From: Streptomyces sp. NBC_00335 | Lineage (GTDB): Bacteria > Actinomycetota > Actinomycetes > Streptomycetales > Streptomycetaceae | Length of the DNA stretch: 64,000 nucleotides | Reading direction: 5' to 3' | Assembly: GCF_036127095.1 (NCBI RefSeq) | Contig: NZ_CP108006.1 | Coordinates: forward strand, 4,278,001-4,342,000 | Part shown: one piece after another, positions 18,657-26,938 of the stretch | Numbering within the stretch: the first letter of the stretch is position 1 | Layout: each line of letters starts with the position of its first letter | Translations under genes and position numbers: made by a program | The notes under the pieces: generated by a model | The model's database searches: none | What the model was told of the DNA's origin: nothing | The model's input: only the letters and a program-made list of their open reading frames with translations

Positions 18657-19562
18657 TCAGCCTGCCGCCACGGTGAGCGGGGCCCACCGACGGGTCCAGT
18701 CACCGGGCAGCCCGGGGATGTCACGGGTCATGACGGTGTTGAAGGCAACGGAGCCGAGACCGCGTTCCTTGAGCCAGCCGATCAGCTCTTCGTGGCGTAC
18801 GTCGACATCGGTACGCAGGTGCCGGTCCGTGGACGTCGCGAGGGCGGTGACGAGGGCCTGGGCCGTCCCGGTGTCACGGGCCACCAGGGGCCCGATGACG
18901 TGGGTGTCCATGTTCGGCCAGATCGCTCCGTAGCCGATCAGCTCGCCGGACGGGTCCTCGGCGACGAGCAGCCGGTCCGTGAAGGCCGGCAGCCGGGTGA
19001 CCAGGTGGGTGCGGTCGGTGCCGAAGACCTCGGCGTCCAGCAGGAGGATCCGCGAGATGTCCTCGGCGCCTGCGGGCCGTACACGGATGGTGTCCCGCAC
19101 GGGACCGGTGGCGTCCGGGCTGAAGGAGCCCCGCAGCATCTCGGCGCGGCCGGTGGTCTCGAAGCCGAGCTCCTCGTAGAGGGGGCGGCCGTACGGGGTG
19201 GAGTGCAGGGTGAGCGGAACGCCCTTGAGGACCTCGTCGCAGACGTACGTCATCAGGCGCCGGCCCAGACCCTGGCGGGCGAAGCGTTCGGCGACCAGGA
19301 CCATGCCGATGGCCGCGAGTTCGGGATCGGCCAGCGGAGGTCCGTACCGGGTGACCACGCAGGCCGTGGCCAGTCCCTGTCCGTCGGGAGCATCGATGCC
19401 GTAACCCTGTCCGGCGGCGAGCAGCAGCCCCCACTTGTGGTCCTCGCGGGGCCAGCCGCGGTCTTCGGAAAGATCGGCGCAGTGGCGGAGATCGTCCACG
19501 GTCAGTGCGCGGATCGGGAGGGAGGAGAGGTGTGGTGGTGTCACGGCCCCAGACTGGTTCAT
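18657..19562 (-). CDS. GNAT N-acetyltransferase with C-terminal YitH-like domain
   Basis: A 301-residue two-domain protein. An N-terminal GNAT domain (about residues 15-145) has the cofactor loop ERFARQGLGRRLM and LYEELGFETTG. A C-terminal domain (about 155-290) resembles the Acetyltransf_18/YitH type (HLVTRLPAFTDRLLVAEDPSGELIGYG). ATG at 19562 is preferred; an alternative at 19613 begins inside parS 4 and would add MFHVKH, a translation of the parS sequence. Substrate unknown. Confidence 0.8.
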   Translation of the reverse strand: MNQSGAVTPPHLSSLPIRALTVDDLRHCADLSEDRGWPREDHKWGLLLAAGQGYGIDAPDGQGLATACVVTRYGPPLADPELAAIGMVLVAERFARQGLGRRLMTYVCDEVLKGVPLTLHSTPYGRPLYEELGFETTGRAEMLRGSFSPDATGPVRDTIRVRPAGAEDISRILLLDAEVFGTDRTHLVTRLPAFTDRLLVAEDPSGELIGYGAIWPNMDTHVIGPLVARDTGTAQALVTALATSTDRHLRTDVDVRHEELIGWLKERGLGSVAFNTVMTRDIPGLPGDWTRRWAPLTVAAG

Positions 19563-19591
19563 CGACGGTGACCCGGTCCAGGGGATTTGGG

Positions 19592-19617
19592 GTGGATGTT
19601 TCACGTGAAACATCCAC
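19592..19617. repeat. 26-bp palindrome extending parS 4
   Basis: Perfect inverted repeat with 13-base arms around parS 4, six matched bases beyond the ParB core on each side. Confidence 0.8.
19598..19611. other. parS site 4
   Basis: Exact GTTTCACGTGAAAC in the divergent region between the YitH-like GNAT and the HAD phosphatase. Confidence 0.95.
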
Positions 19618-19643
19618 GCGAGGTCCGGTGGGCGACATCCACT

Positions 19644-19657
19644 GTTTCACGTGAAAC
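19644..19657. other. parS site 5
   Basis: Exact GTTTCACGTGAAAC, 46 bases centre-to-centre from parS 4 and 23 bases upstream of the HAD gene start. Confidence 0.95.
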
Positions 19658-19679
19658 GAACGTACTAGCCTGGCCGGTC

Positions 19680-20330
19680 ATGACCCTCCTCCACCTGTTC
19701 GACCTCGACGGGACGCTGATGTACGGCTCGGCCTCGCCGGTCGAGATCTCACGGCAGCTCGGGCTGTCCGACGAGATCGCCGAGCTGGAGCGCGCCTTCG
19801 TCGCACGGGAGCTCCAGCCGCACCAGTTCGCGCTGGCGGTGCAGAAGCTCTGGACGGAGCTGACTCCGGCGCACGTCCGGGCGGCTTTCGACGGGGCCCC
19901 CTGGCTGTCGGGCATCCGGGAGGTCTGGCAGGAGATCCGGGGGCGCGGGGACTACTGCGCGGTCATCTCGCTGTCGCCGTCGTTCTTCGTGGAGCTGCTG
20001 CTGGAGTGGGGCGCGCACGCCGCGCACGGCTCGGTCTTCCCGGAAGTGCCCTTCACCCGGCCGGTGGACGTGGCCGGGATCCTGACGCCGGAGGGCAAGG
20101 TGACGGTCGCCGACCGGCTGTGCGCGCGGTTCGGTGTGACCCGGGCCGACTGTGTCGCGTACGGGGACTCCAGTACCGACGTGGCGCTCTTTGCGGCGGT
20201 CCCGGTCTCGGTCGCGGTGAACGCCCGGCCCTACCTGGTGGAGCGTGCGACGCACGTCTATGAGGGCCGGGACCTGCGCGAGGCATACCAGCTGACAGGG
20301 GTGGCGCGCACGGGAGTTGAGGCATCTTAA
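19680..20330 (+). CDS. HAD superfamily phosphatase (SerB-like)
   Basis: A 216-residue HAD hydrolase. Motif I is DLDGT at residues 7-11, motif II is SLSPS near 98, and motif IV is YGDSSTDVALF near 162. The helical cap after motif I is of the C1 type found in phosphoserine phosphatase relatives. ATG at 19680 is chosen so that DLDGT is near the N-terminus; the frame upstream only translates the two parS sites. Substrate unknown. Confidence 0.87.
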   Translation: MTLLHLFDLDGTLMYGSASPVEISRQLGLSDEIAELERAFVARELQPHQFALAVQKLWTELTPAHVRAAFDGAPWLSGIREVWQEIRGRGDYCAVISLSPSFFVELLLEWGAHAAHGSVFPEVPFTRPVDVAGILTPEGKVTVADRLCARFGVTRADCVAYGDSSTDVALFAAVPVSVAVNARPYLVERATHVYEGRDLREAYQLTGVARTGVEAS

Positions 20331-20472
20331 GGGGAAAGTGGGTTCGAAACGCGGAATTCCCGCATTTCCCCGCAAGCTCTGGGGCGGACTGGCACGCTGT
20401 GAAACCCGGAACCACGGATTCGAAGGCCGTGGGGCGTGCAGACCTACCGAGATGCTCGAAGCGAGGCACCGC

Positions 20473-21675
20473 ATGGACGCTCCGCCCACCAGATCGGCAA
20501 GACGGGGGTCAACCCGGATACCGTCCGGGGACGGGGCGCCCGAGCCCTCCCCCGAACCCTCCCCCGATGCCGTGCTCATCCGCCGGACCCTCGCGGAGAT
20601 CGGACCCGTCGCCGACAAGGTGACCTCCTACTTCTACGCCGTCGTCTTCACGGGATACCCGGACCTCCGAGGGCTGTTCCCCGCGGCGATGGACGTGCAG
20701 CGGGACCGGCTGCTGAAGGCGCTGCTGACGGCCGCCGAGCACATCGACAACCCCGAGGTGCTCACCGCCTACCTGCGCCGGCTGGGCACGGGGCACCGCA
20801 AGTACGGAACCCTGCCCGAGCACTATCCGCCGGTGGGAGAGGCCCTGATCGGGGCGCTGGCCAAGTACGCGGAGGCCACCTGGGGGCCGGAGACCGAGGC
20901 GGCCTGGGCGCGGGCGTACACCGCGATCTCCCAGATCATGATCGACGCGGCGGCCGAGGACGTGCCCAAGGCGCCGCCGTGGTGGCACGCGGAGGTGGTC
21001 TCGCACGATCTGCGCACCTCCGACATCGCGGTGCTCACCGTCCGCCCCGACCAGCCCTACCCCTTCCTCGCGGGCCAGTACACGACCCTGGAGACCCCGT
21101 GGTGGCCGCGGATCTGGCGGCACTATTCCTTCGCCTCGGCGCCCCGCGCGGACGGGCTGCTGTCCTTCCACGTCAAGGCCGTTCCGGCGGGTTGGGTCTC
21201 CAATGCGCTCGTCCGGCACGCCCGCCCCGGCGACGTGCTGCGCCTCGGGCCCCCGGCGGGATCGATGGTGGTGGACCACAGCACCGACAACGGAATGCTG
21301 TGCCTGGGCGGCGGCACGGGCATCGCCCCGATCAAAGCGCTGATCGAAGACGTGGCAGAGCACGGAGAGCGGCGTCCGGTGGAGGTGTTCTTCGGGGCGC
21401 GCAGCGACGACGACCTGTACGACAAGGACACGCTGCTGGGGCTGCAGCGCTCGCATCCCTGGCTGTCGGTGCGCCCCGTGGTCTGCGACGAGGGCCTCGC
21501 CGGGCAGCTGCCGCAGGCCGTCGGTACCCACGGGCCCTGGAGCTCGTACGACGCGTTCGTCTCGGGACCGGCCGCGATGATCCGCAGCGGGGTGGACGCG
21601 CTGAAGAGGATCGGGATCCCCGGTGAGCGGATCCGGCACGACGAGGTGGAGGAACTGGCGGGCGTCGCCGGCTGA
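20473..21675 (+). CDS. Flavohaemoprotein-like globin/reductase (nitric oxide dioxygenase type)
   Basis: A 400-residue fusion. After a disordered N-terminus (1-35), the globin domain (about 35-150) has helix B residues SYFYAVVF and proximal His108 in GHRKYG, followed by PEHYPPVGEAL as in Hmp. The FAD-binding domain contains RHYSFASAP (from residue 216) and the NAD(P)-binding domain has LGGGTGIAP (near 279). Flavohaemoglobins turn nitric oxide into nitrate with NAD(P)H. Start MDAPPT follows GAGG by seven bases. The protein stands alone with no adjacent NsrR-like regulator. Confidence 0.87.
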   Translation: MDAPPTRSARRGSTRIPSGDGAPEPSPEPSPDAVLIRRTLAEIGPVADKVTSYFYAVVFTGYPDLRGLFPAAMDVQRDRLLKALLTAAEHIDNPEVLTAYLRRLGTGHRKYGTLPEHYPPVGEALIGALAKYAEATWGPETEAAWARAYTAISQIMIDAAAEDVPKAPPWWHAEVVSHDLRTSDIAVLTVRPDQPYPFLAGQYTTLETPWWPRIWRHYSFASAPRADGLLSFHVKAVPAGWVSNALVRHARPGDVLRLGPPAGSMVVDHSTDNGMLCLGGGTGIAPIKALIEDVAEHGERRPVEVFFGARSDDDLYDKDTLLGLQRSHPWLSVRPVVCDEGLAGQLPQAVGTHGPWSSYDAFVSGPAAMIRSGVDALKRIGIPGERIRHDEVEELAGVAG

Positions 21676-21704
21676 ATCCGACGGCGGCGCCCGCGTGCGG
21701 TGGG

Positions 21705-22184
21705 TCAGCCCAGGTCGGGGGCGTGCATCGCGCGCACGCCCTCGATGTTGCCGTCGAGGTAGTGGCGCAGGGACAGCGGGACGAGATGCACCGCGGCGAT
21801 GCCGACGCGGCTGAAGGGCACGCGGACGATCTCGTACTCGCCCTCCGGCTCGTCGATCTCGGGGCCGTGCCGCTGACTGGGGTCCATGGATTCGAGATGG
21901 CAGACGAAGAAGTGCTGCACCTTGACGCCGGTCACTCCCCCATCGGCGATGTGCTCGACGGTGTCGACGAAGCAGGGCACGACATCGGTGATCTTCGCGC
22001 CGAGCTCCTCGTGGAGTTCTCGGTGGAGGGCGTCGACGACGGTCAGGTCCGAGGGCTCCACGCCCCCGCCGGGGGTGAGCCAGTAGGAGTCGACGCCGGG
22101 TTTGGTCCGCTTGATGAGGATCAGGTCGTCACCGTCGAGCAGGATCGCGCGGGCGGTGCGTTTGACCACTGGACGTTCGGTCAT
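21705..22184 (-). CDS. Nudix hydrolase
   Basis: A 159-residue Nudix protein. The box reads GGGVEPSD followed by RELHEELGA, keeping the metal-binding RExxEE core, while the first Glu of the canonical GX5EX7 part is not conserved. Substrates of such proteins are nucleoside diphosphate derivatives. It converges with the flavohaemoprotein gene (29 bases between stops). Confidence 0.85.
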   Translation of the reverse strand: MTERPVVKRTARAILLDGDDLILIKRTKPGVDSYWLTPGGGVEPSDLTVVDALHRELHEELGAKITDVVPCFVDTVEHIADGGVTGVKVQHFFVCHLESMDPSQRHGPEIDEPEGEYEIVRVPFSRVGIAAVHLVPLSLRHYLDGNIEGVRAMHAPDLG

Positions 22185-22252
22185 GGGAGAAGAGTGGCCC
22201 AGACTTCCGCTTCTGAAACGCGTGCCGGTGAAACCCGCCGGGCGGGGCTCCG

Positions 22253-22289
22253 GGCGGTCCGAGCCGCTGGACGGCGTGCTCGGACCGCC
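22253..22289 (-). terminator. Hairpin terminator of the ptpA-lyase operon
   Basis: An 11-bp perfect GC stem around a 15-base loop starts 14 bases downstream of the PLP-lyase stop on the minus strand. Position and stability support termination. Confidence 0.65.
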
Positions 22290-22302
22290 TTCCGGCAGGT
22301 GG

Positions 22303-23466
22303 TCAGCTCTTCGAGGCCGCCAGGTCGAGTGCCCGCAGCACGTCCGTGACCAGGTCCTCGGTGTCCTCGGCCCCCGCGGAGAAGCGGATGAAGCCCTCCG
22401 GAACGTTGTCGCCGCCCCACCGTCGGCGGCGCTCGGCGGTGGAGCGCACCCCGCCGAAACTGGTGGCGTCCTCGACGAGCCGCAGGGCGGCCATGAACCG
22501 TTCCGCGTGCGTGCGGTCGGGCAGGGTGAAGGAGACCACGGAGCCGAAGCCCCGCATCTGCCGTGCGGCCGTCTTGTGAGACGGGTCCGCCGGCAGGCCC
22601 GGGTACCGCAACCCGGTCACGTCGGCGCGGTCGGCGAGGGCCTCGGCGACGGCGAGGGCGTTGGCCCACTGGCGCTGGGCGCGCAGCTGGATGGTGGACA
22701 GGGACCGGTGGGCGAGCCAGGCCTCCATGGGGCCGGGGATCGCGCCGACCACCTTGCGCCAGCGGCGGATGCCCGCGGCGAGCTCGGCATTGCGGCAGAC
22801 GACGTAGCCGAGCAGCAGGTCGCCGTGGCCGGTCAGGCCCTTGGTGCCGCTGGCCACCGAGAAGTCGGCGCCCAGTTCGAGGGGGCGCTGTCCGAGCGGG
22901 GTGGCGAGGGTGTTGTCGACGGCGACGAGGGTCCCGCCGGCGTGCGCCGCGTCCACGAGGCGTCGTACGTCGCAGACGTCGAGCCCCGGGTTGGACGGGG
23001 TCTCCAGCCACAGCAGCCGGGCTCCGTCGAGCACCGTGAGCTGGGCGTCCTCGCCGGTGGGGGCGGTGCGCACGTGGACCCCGTACGCCTCCAGCTGTTC
23101 CCGTACGAGGGGCAGCACCTGGTAGCCGTCGTCGGGCAGGACGACGGTGTCGCCGGCGCGTGCCTGGGAGAGCAGGACGGCGGACACCGCGGCCATGCCG
23201 GAGGCGAAGACGACCGTGTCCACCCCGTCCAGGCCGGGGGCCTCCAGCTCCCCGATGGCCCGCTCCAGCAGGGTCCAGGTGGGGTTGGTGTCGCGGCCGT
23301 AGGCGTAGGGGCCCTCGACGTCGCCGGGTAGGTGGAAGTGGGCGGCGAAGACGGGGCCGGGCAGCGGCGGCTCGTTCTTGACGGGCTCCGGCAGACCGGC
23401 GCGGACGGCGACGGTGCCGTCGCCGAGCCGCTCGGACGGCGCAGGCACGGCATCGGGGGCGTTCAT
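22303..23466 (-). CDS. Cystathionine gamma-synthase/lyase family PLP enzyme
   Basis: A 387-residue trans-sulfuration enzyme of fold type I. The PLP lysine lies in VASGTKGLTGHGD, preceded by the AVDNTLATP segment (Asp binding the pyridine nitrogen). YGRDTNPTW near the N-terminus matches the YSRxxNPT motif. It could act as a cystathionine gamma-lyase or gamma-synthase; motifs cannot decide. Its ATG overlaps the ptpA stop (ATGA), so the two are translationally coupled. Confidence 0.87.
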   Translation of the reverse strand: MNAPDAVPAPSERLGDGTVAVRAGLPEPVKNEPPLPGPVFAAHFHLPGDVEGPYAYGRDTNPTWTLLERAIGELEAPGLDGVDTVVFASGMAAVSAVLLSQARAGDTVVLPDDGYQVLPLVREQLEAYGVHVRTAPTGEDAQLTVLDGARLLWLETPSNPGLDVCDVRRLVDAAHAGGTLVAVDNTLATPLGQRPLELGADFSVASGTKGLTGHGDLLLGYVVCRNAELAAGIRRWRKVVGAIPGPMEAWLAHRSLSTIQLRAQRQWANALAVAEALADRADVTGLRYPGLPADPSHKTAARQMRGFGSVVSFTLPDRTHAERFMAALRLVEDATSFGGVRSTAERRRRWGGDNVPEGFIRFSAGAEDTEDLVTDVLRALDLAASKS

Positions 23467-23954
23467 CGGGTGTGCTCCTTCACGGCTTCGCTTACGGCGG
23501 CCAGCAGGCCGGGGCTCGCCGCCTCGACCAGGTGCAGGCACTCCTCGAATCCGTCGAGGGGGCCGTAGTAGGGGTCCGGTACGTCGGTCTGCCCGGCGGA
23601 GGCCGCCGGGTCGTAGGACCGCAGCAGCCGGACCTTGGCCGCGTCCTCAGGGGTGGGGGCGAGCGCCCTGAGGTCGCGCAGGTGCCCGGCGTCGAGCGCG
23701 ATGACGAGGTCGAGGCCGGCGAACCAGGAGGCCCGGAACTGCCGGGCCCGGTGGCCCGGCTCGTACCCGGCGGCCTCCAGGACGGCTTCGGTGCGCGGGT
23801 CGGCCCCGTCCCCCTCGTGCCAGCCGCCGGTGCCGGCGCTGTCGACCTCGACCAGGCCCGAGAGCCCGGCGTCGGCCACGTGGGAGCGGAAGACCGACTC
23901 GGCCATGGGCGAGCGGCAGATGTTGCCGGTGCAGACGAAGCACACGCGGTACAT
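23463..23954 (-). CDS. ptpA: Low-molecular-weight protein-tyrosine phosphatase
   Basis: A 163-residue phosphatase with the P-loop CTGNICRS (Cys8, Arg14) and the general-acid segment VPDPYYG near residue 125. PtpA of Streptomyces coelicolor is of this size and location and removes phosphate from phosphotyrosine; its level has been reported to affect secondary metabolism. It is upstream of and coupled to the PLP-lyase gene by a four-base overlap. Confidence 0.93.
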   Translation of the reverse strand: MYRVCFVCTGNICRSPMAESVFRSHVADAGLSGLVEVDSAGTGGWHEGDGADPRTEAVLEAAGYEPGHRARQFRASWFAGLDLVIALDAGHLRDLRALAPTPEDAAKVRLLRSYDPAASAGQTDVPDPYYGPLDGFEECLHLVEAASPGLLAAVSEAVKEHTR

Positions 23955-23966
23955 GGGCGCCCGGCT

Positions 23967-24350
23967 TCAGTTCTTGTCGGGCAGGACCATGTTCAGGGCC
24001 CAGGAGACGATGGAGATGATCAGGGCGCCGACGATGGCCGACCAGAAGAAGTCGTTGACGTGGAAGCTGAGGTCGAACTGCTTGGCCAGCCATGAGGTCA
24101 GCAGCAGCATCGCCGCGTTCACCACGATGGTGAAGAGGCCGAGGGTGAGGACGAAGAGGGGCAGCGAGAGCAGCTTCACCACAGGCTTGACGATGAGGTT
24201 GACCAGGCCGAAGATCAGCGCGACCAAGATCAGGGAGAGCGCTTGGTGGCCCTTGCTGCTGTCGTCGGCCAGCGTGATGCCCGAGACGAGCCAGATGGCG
24301 ACGCCCAGGGCTGCCGCGTTGGCGAGGGTCTTGACTACGAAATTCGTCAT
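23967..24350 (-). CDS. Holin-like/phage-holin family IV membrane protein
   Basis: A 127-residue protein with four hydrophobic helices (about 8-26, 40-60, 67-90 and 100-120), matching the phage holin family IV/DUF360 group of small bacterial membrane proteins. There is no lysin neighbour, so a lytic function is not supported. It is 12 bases upstream of ptpA on the same strand and may share its transcript. Confidence 0.8.
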   Translation of the reverse strand: MTNFVVKTLANAAALGVAIWLVSGITLADDSSKGHQALSLILVALIFGLVNLIVKPVVKLLSLPLFVLTLGLFTIVVNAAMLLLTSWLAKQFDLSFHVNDFFWSAIVGALIISIVSWALNMVLPDKN

Positions 24351-24448
24351 GTGTCTGATCGTTGCAGAGAAGGTCCCGGTGGAACATCAGCTGATCCGCG
24401 GATGCTTGCCGGACGCGAGAGCACAAGAGCACAAGGGGTAAGAAGAAG

Positions 24449-24766
24449 ATGAAGGCCTTCCGGCTGGACGAGCTCGAGGCCGAGCGGGCCGCGAACCAGG
24501 GTGCCTACCTGCAGTTCCTGCGCGAGCGGAACATGTCGGTCGGCCTCTACGCGCTGGACGCCGGGCAGAACGATCCCCAACAGCCGCACGGCCAGGACGA
24601 GGTGTACTTCGTCGTCAGCGGCCGGGCCTCGATCACCGTCGGGGAGGAGACGACGATGGTCGCCAACGGGAGCGTGGTCTACGTGCCGGCCGGGGTGCCG
24701 CACAAGTTCCACCACATCACCGAGAACCTGAAGGTGATGGTCGTCTTCTCTCCGCCGGAAGGGTGA
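24449..24766 (+). CDS. Small cupin-domain protein
   Basis: A 105-residue single cupin barrel. Metal-ligand positions are PHGQDEVYFV (His and Glu) and GVPHKFHHI (His). Such proteins serve as small dioxygenases, isomerases or sensors; nothing specific can be said. It is divergent from the holin-like gene with 98 bases between starts and follows AAGAAGAAG as a ribosome-binding element. Confidence 0.83.
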   Translation: MKAFRLDELEAERAANQGAYLQFLRERNMSVGLYALDAGQNDPQQPHGQDEVYFVVSGRASITVGEETTMVANGSVVYVPAGVPHKFHHITENLKVMVVFSPPEG

Positions 24767-24767
24767 A

Positions 24768-24789
24768 CGGACCCGGGGCTTAGGGTCCG
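24768..24789 (+). terminator. Weak hairpin after the cupin gene
   Basis: A seven-bp stem (CGGACCC/GGGTCCG) with an eight-base loop lies two bases after the cupin stop codon. It is shorter than the other terminators in the window. Confidence 0.4.
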
Positions 24790-24921
24790 GAGCCCTGTCC
24801 CCCTAGGGGTCGGATCAGGGGACTACGAGGGCTCGCGGGCCCCCGCCCGGGGCCGTGGCCTCCTAGCATCGAGAGCAGGAGTTCACCGGACCAGACGGAC
24901 TAGGAAGAAGAGGTCGAGGAC

Positions 24922-25149
24922 ATGGAAGGCATCCGAGGGATATTCGAGGGCATGCCGTGGTGGGTCAAGTGGGTCGCCGTCCCGCTGCTGGTGCTGTTCG
25001 TCTTCGGTGGTGTGATCACCAGCATCATCGGTGCGCTGATCGGCTTCCTCTTCAAGGCCCTGCTCCTCGTGGCCCTCGTCGGAGGCCTGATCTTCGTCGT
25101 CAGGAAGTTCAAGGGCTCCGAGTCGAAGTCCTCCGCCGGAGAGTGGTAG
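24922..25149 (+). CDS. DUF5326-type small membrane protein
   Basis: A 75-residue protein with an N-terminal amphipathic segment (MEGIRGIFEGMPWWVKW) and two hydrophobic helices (about 18-40 and 44-62). It ends in a charged tail (FKGSESKSSAGEW). It matches the streptomycete DUF5326 family; function unknown. GAGGTCGAGGAC precedes the ATG. Confidence 0.75.
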   Translation: MEGIRGIFEGMPWWVKWVAVPLLVLFVFGGVITSIIGALIGFLFKALLLVALVGGLIFVVRKFKGSESKSSAGEW

Positions 25150-25407
25150 AACTGGCGCAACCAGGGTCACAGTGGGATTAACCCAGCTGAGGGAACGTGA
25201 AGCGCTAAACCGCTCACAGCCCGGGAATCGGCGGATAGAGTGGCAATCTGTGCCGTTCCCTGGGCACCGAACGCCGGTACTACCGCTCTGACCTGCGGTT
25301 CTTTGGTACAGCCACCGAGCACGACCCCCAGGAGTCACGGCACACGCGGGGGCGGCCCCCGCAGGGCGGGCCCCCCCAAGGCCTGCCGCCACGCCTGGGG
25401 GTGAGCT
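25150..25407 (+). promoter_or_regulatory. ssgR upstream region
   Basis: 258 bp with no gene. It ends in C/G-rich hairpins, the clearest at 25346-25362 (seven-bp stem, three-base loop), close to the ssgR start. A GGGGGTGA Shine-Dalgarno lies at 25397-25404. I find no unambiguous promoter hexamers. Confidence 0.45.
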
Positions 25408-26178
25408 TTGTCTTCGGTTCACAATGCCGGTGTGCCGACTCTGATCGGTTCGGTGCAGCGCGCGCTGAGGCTGCTCGAAGCGGTGGGTTCCCATAGCGAG
25501 GGAGCCCCGGCGAAACAACTGGCGCGCGAGGCCGGGCTCCCGCTTCCCACCGCGTACCACCTGCTGCGCACCCTGACCCACGAGGGCTATCTGCGACGCG
25601 AGAGCGGGGTCTTCGTCCTGGGGGACGCCGCGGGCCGTCTGGCCGGTGGCGGACTTCAGCAGAAACGTCGCAGCATGATCCTCGACTCCCTCGCGCACTT
25701 CCGCGACGCGGTCGGGGCCCCCGTCTACTTCGCGGTCTACCGCGAGGGTGAAATCGAGGTCGTGGGTGTCTCGGACACCCCGGCGAACCCGGCCTGCGAA
25801 GAGTGGGCCGATTTCCGCGAGACCGGCCACGCGCACGCCATCGGGCAGTGCCTGCTCGGCCAGCTCGACGAGAAGGCGCGCAAGGACTACTACGACCGTC
25901 ACCCGGTCGAGGCCATCACCCCCTACACCGTGCGGGATCTGCGGGCTCTGGAGCAGCGGATCGGCTCCATGGAGCGGATGCAGCCGGTGGCCGAACGGCA
26001 GGAATACGCCCTGGGCACGGTGTGCGCGGCCATCCCCATCACGGCCGGCGACACCGCCGCGACCATGGCGATTTCTCTCCCTCTGCACCAGGAAAGTCGA
26101 TTGCTGTATGCGGTCGATCGGCTACGGAGTGAAGTAGGCGCGCTGTTGAGCACCCTCTCGTTCTCTATCAGTATCTGA
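25408..26178 (+). CDS. ssgR: IclR family regulator SsgR
   Basis: A 256-residue IclR protein. The N-terminal winged helix (about 12-75, SVQRALRLLEAV and AREAGLPLPTAYHLLRTLTHEGYL) is followed by the effector domain (about 90-250). It lies directly upstream of ssgA in the order known in Streptomyces, where SsgR activates ssgA and so controls sporulation septation. The start is a TTG with a GGGGGTGA element close upstream; a GTG at 25432 is possible. The region upstream of ssgA (26179-26275) should hold the SsgR-dependent promoter. Confidence 0.92.
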   Translation: MSSVHNAGVPTLIGSVQRALRLLEAVGSHSEGAPAKQLAREAGLPLPTAYHLLRTLTHEGYLRRESGVFVLGDAAGRLAGGGLQQKRRSMILDSLAHFRDAVGAPVYFAVYREGEIEVVGVSDTPANPACEEWADFRETGHAHAIGQCLLGQLDEKARKDYYDRHPVEAITPYTVRDLRALEQRIGSMERMQPVAERQEYALGTVCAAIPITAGDTAATMAISLPLHQESRLLYAVDRLRSEVGALLSTLSFSISI

Positions 26179-26275
26179 AAACTCACTCCTTGTGATCTGC
26201 AAGCGCTTACACCACTCTTGTCAAGAGGGCCTTGGGGGATCATTCCTGGCCACTTCCACTACAGCGGGGTAGGCA

Positions 26276-26725
26276 ATGCGCGAGTCGGTACAGGCAGAGG
26301 TCATGATGAGTTTCCTCGTTTCCGAGGAGCTCTCGTTCCGGATCCCGGTGGAACTCCGGTACGACGCTCGTGACCCCTACGCAGTCCGTCTGACCTTCCA
26401 CCTTCCCGGAGATGCGCCCGTGACCTGGGCGTTCGGCCGGGAGCTCCTTCTGGACGGCATCAACAAGCCGTGCGGTGACGGTGATGTCCACATCGCCCCG
26501 ACCGATCCGGAGGAACTGTCCGATGTCCACATCCGGCTGCAAGTAGGTGCAGACCGGGCACTCTTCCGTGCGAGCGCGGCGCCACTCGTGGCCTTCCTCG
26601 ACCGCACCGACCGGATCGTTCCGCTCGGCCAGGAGCGCAACCTCGGTGACTTCGAGGAGAACCTCGACGAGGCGCTCGACAAGATCCTCGCGGAGTCGCA
26701 GCAGAACGAGCAGAACGCGGGCTGA
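26276..26725 (+). CDS. ssgA: Sporulation and cell-division protein SsgA
   Basis: A 149-residue SALP family protein with the hallmark segments SFLVSEELSFRIPVELRY, FHLPGDAPVTWAFGREL and FLDRTDRIVPLGQE. SsgA localises SsgB and hence FtsZ, and steers sites of septation and branching. The longer ATG at 26276 gives MRESVQAEVMM; an internal ATG at 26303 has an AGAGG element. It is preceded by ssgR and followed by a short non-coding stretch before a convergent YibE/F gene. Confidence 0.95.
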   Translation: MRESVQAEVMMSFLVSEELSFRIPVELRYDARDPYAVRLTFHLPGDAPVTWAFGRELLLDGINKPCGDGDVHIAPTDPEELSDVHIRLQVGADRALFRASAAPLVAFLDRTDRIVPLGQERNLGDFEENLDEALDKILAESQQNEQNAG

Positions 26726-26788
26726 CCGAAGCCCGGCCGGACATCCGCTGACCAGGGCGCGCCGGCACCCATCACGGCATCACCGCAC

Positions 26789-26826
26789 CACCTGCATCAA
26801 CCACAGCACCTGCATCACCTGCATCA
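26789..26826. repeat. Three direct copies of CACCTGCATCA
   Basis: The 11-mer CACCTGCATCA occurs at 26789-26799, 26807-26817 and 26816-26826 in the 213-bp gap between ssgA and the YibE/F gene. No function known. Confidence 0.5.
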
Positions 26827-26938
26827 CCGGATTCATGCACCACGGCTCAGCGTGCCGACGCGCTGAGTGCTCCACCCTGCCGTTCCTCACGGCCGGCCGT
26901 GCGCGCGAACTGACCAGTCGCGCCCGCCGGTCCGCCTT

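Noticed and set aside
20331..20420. tRNA T-arm-like GTTCGAAAC near 20343
   Set aside because: The flanking bases do not form an acceptor or T stem and no anticodon arm is present.
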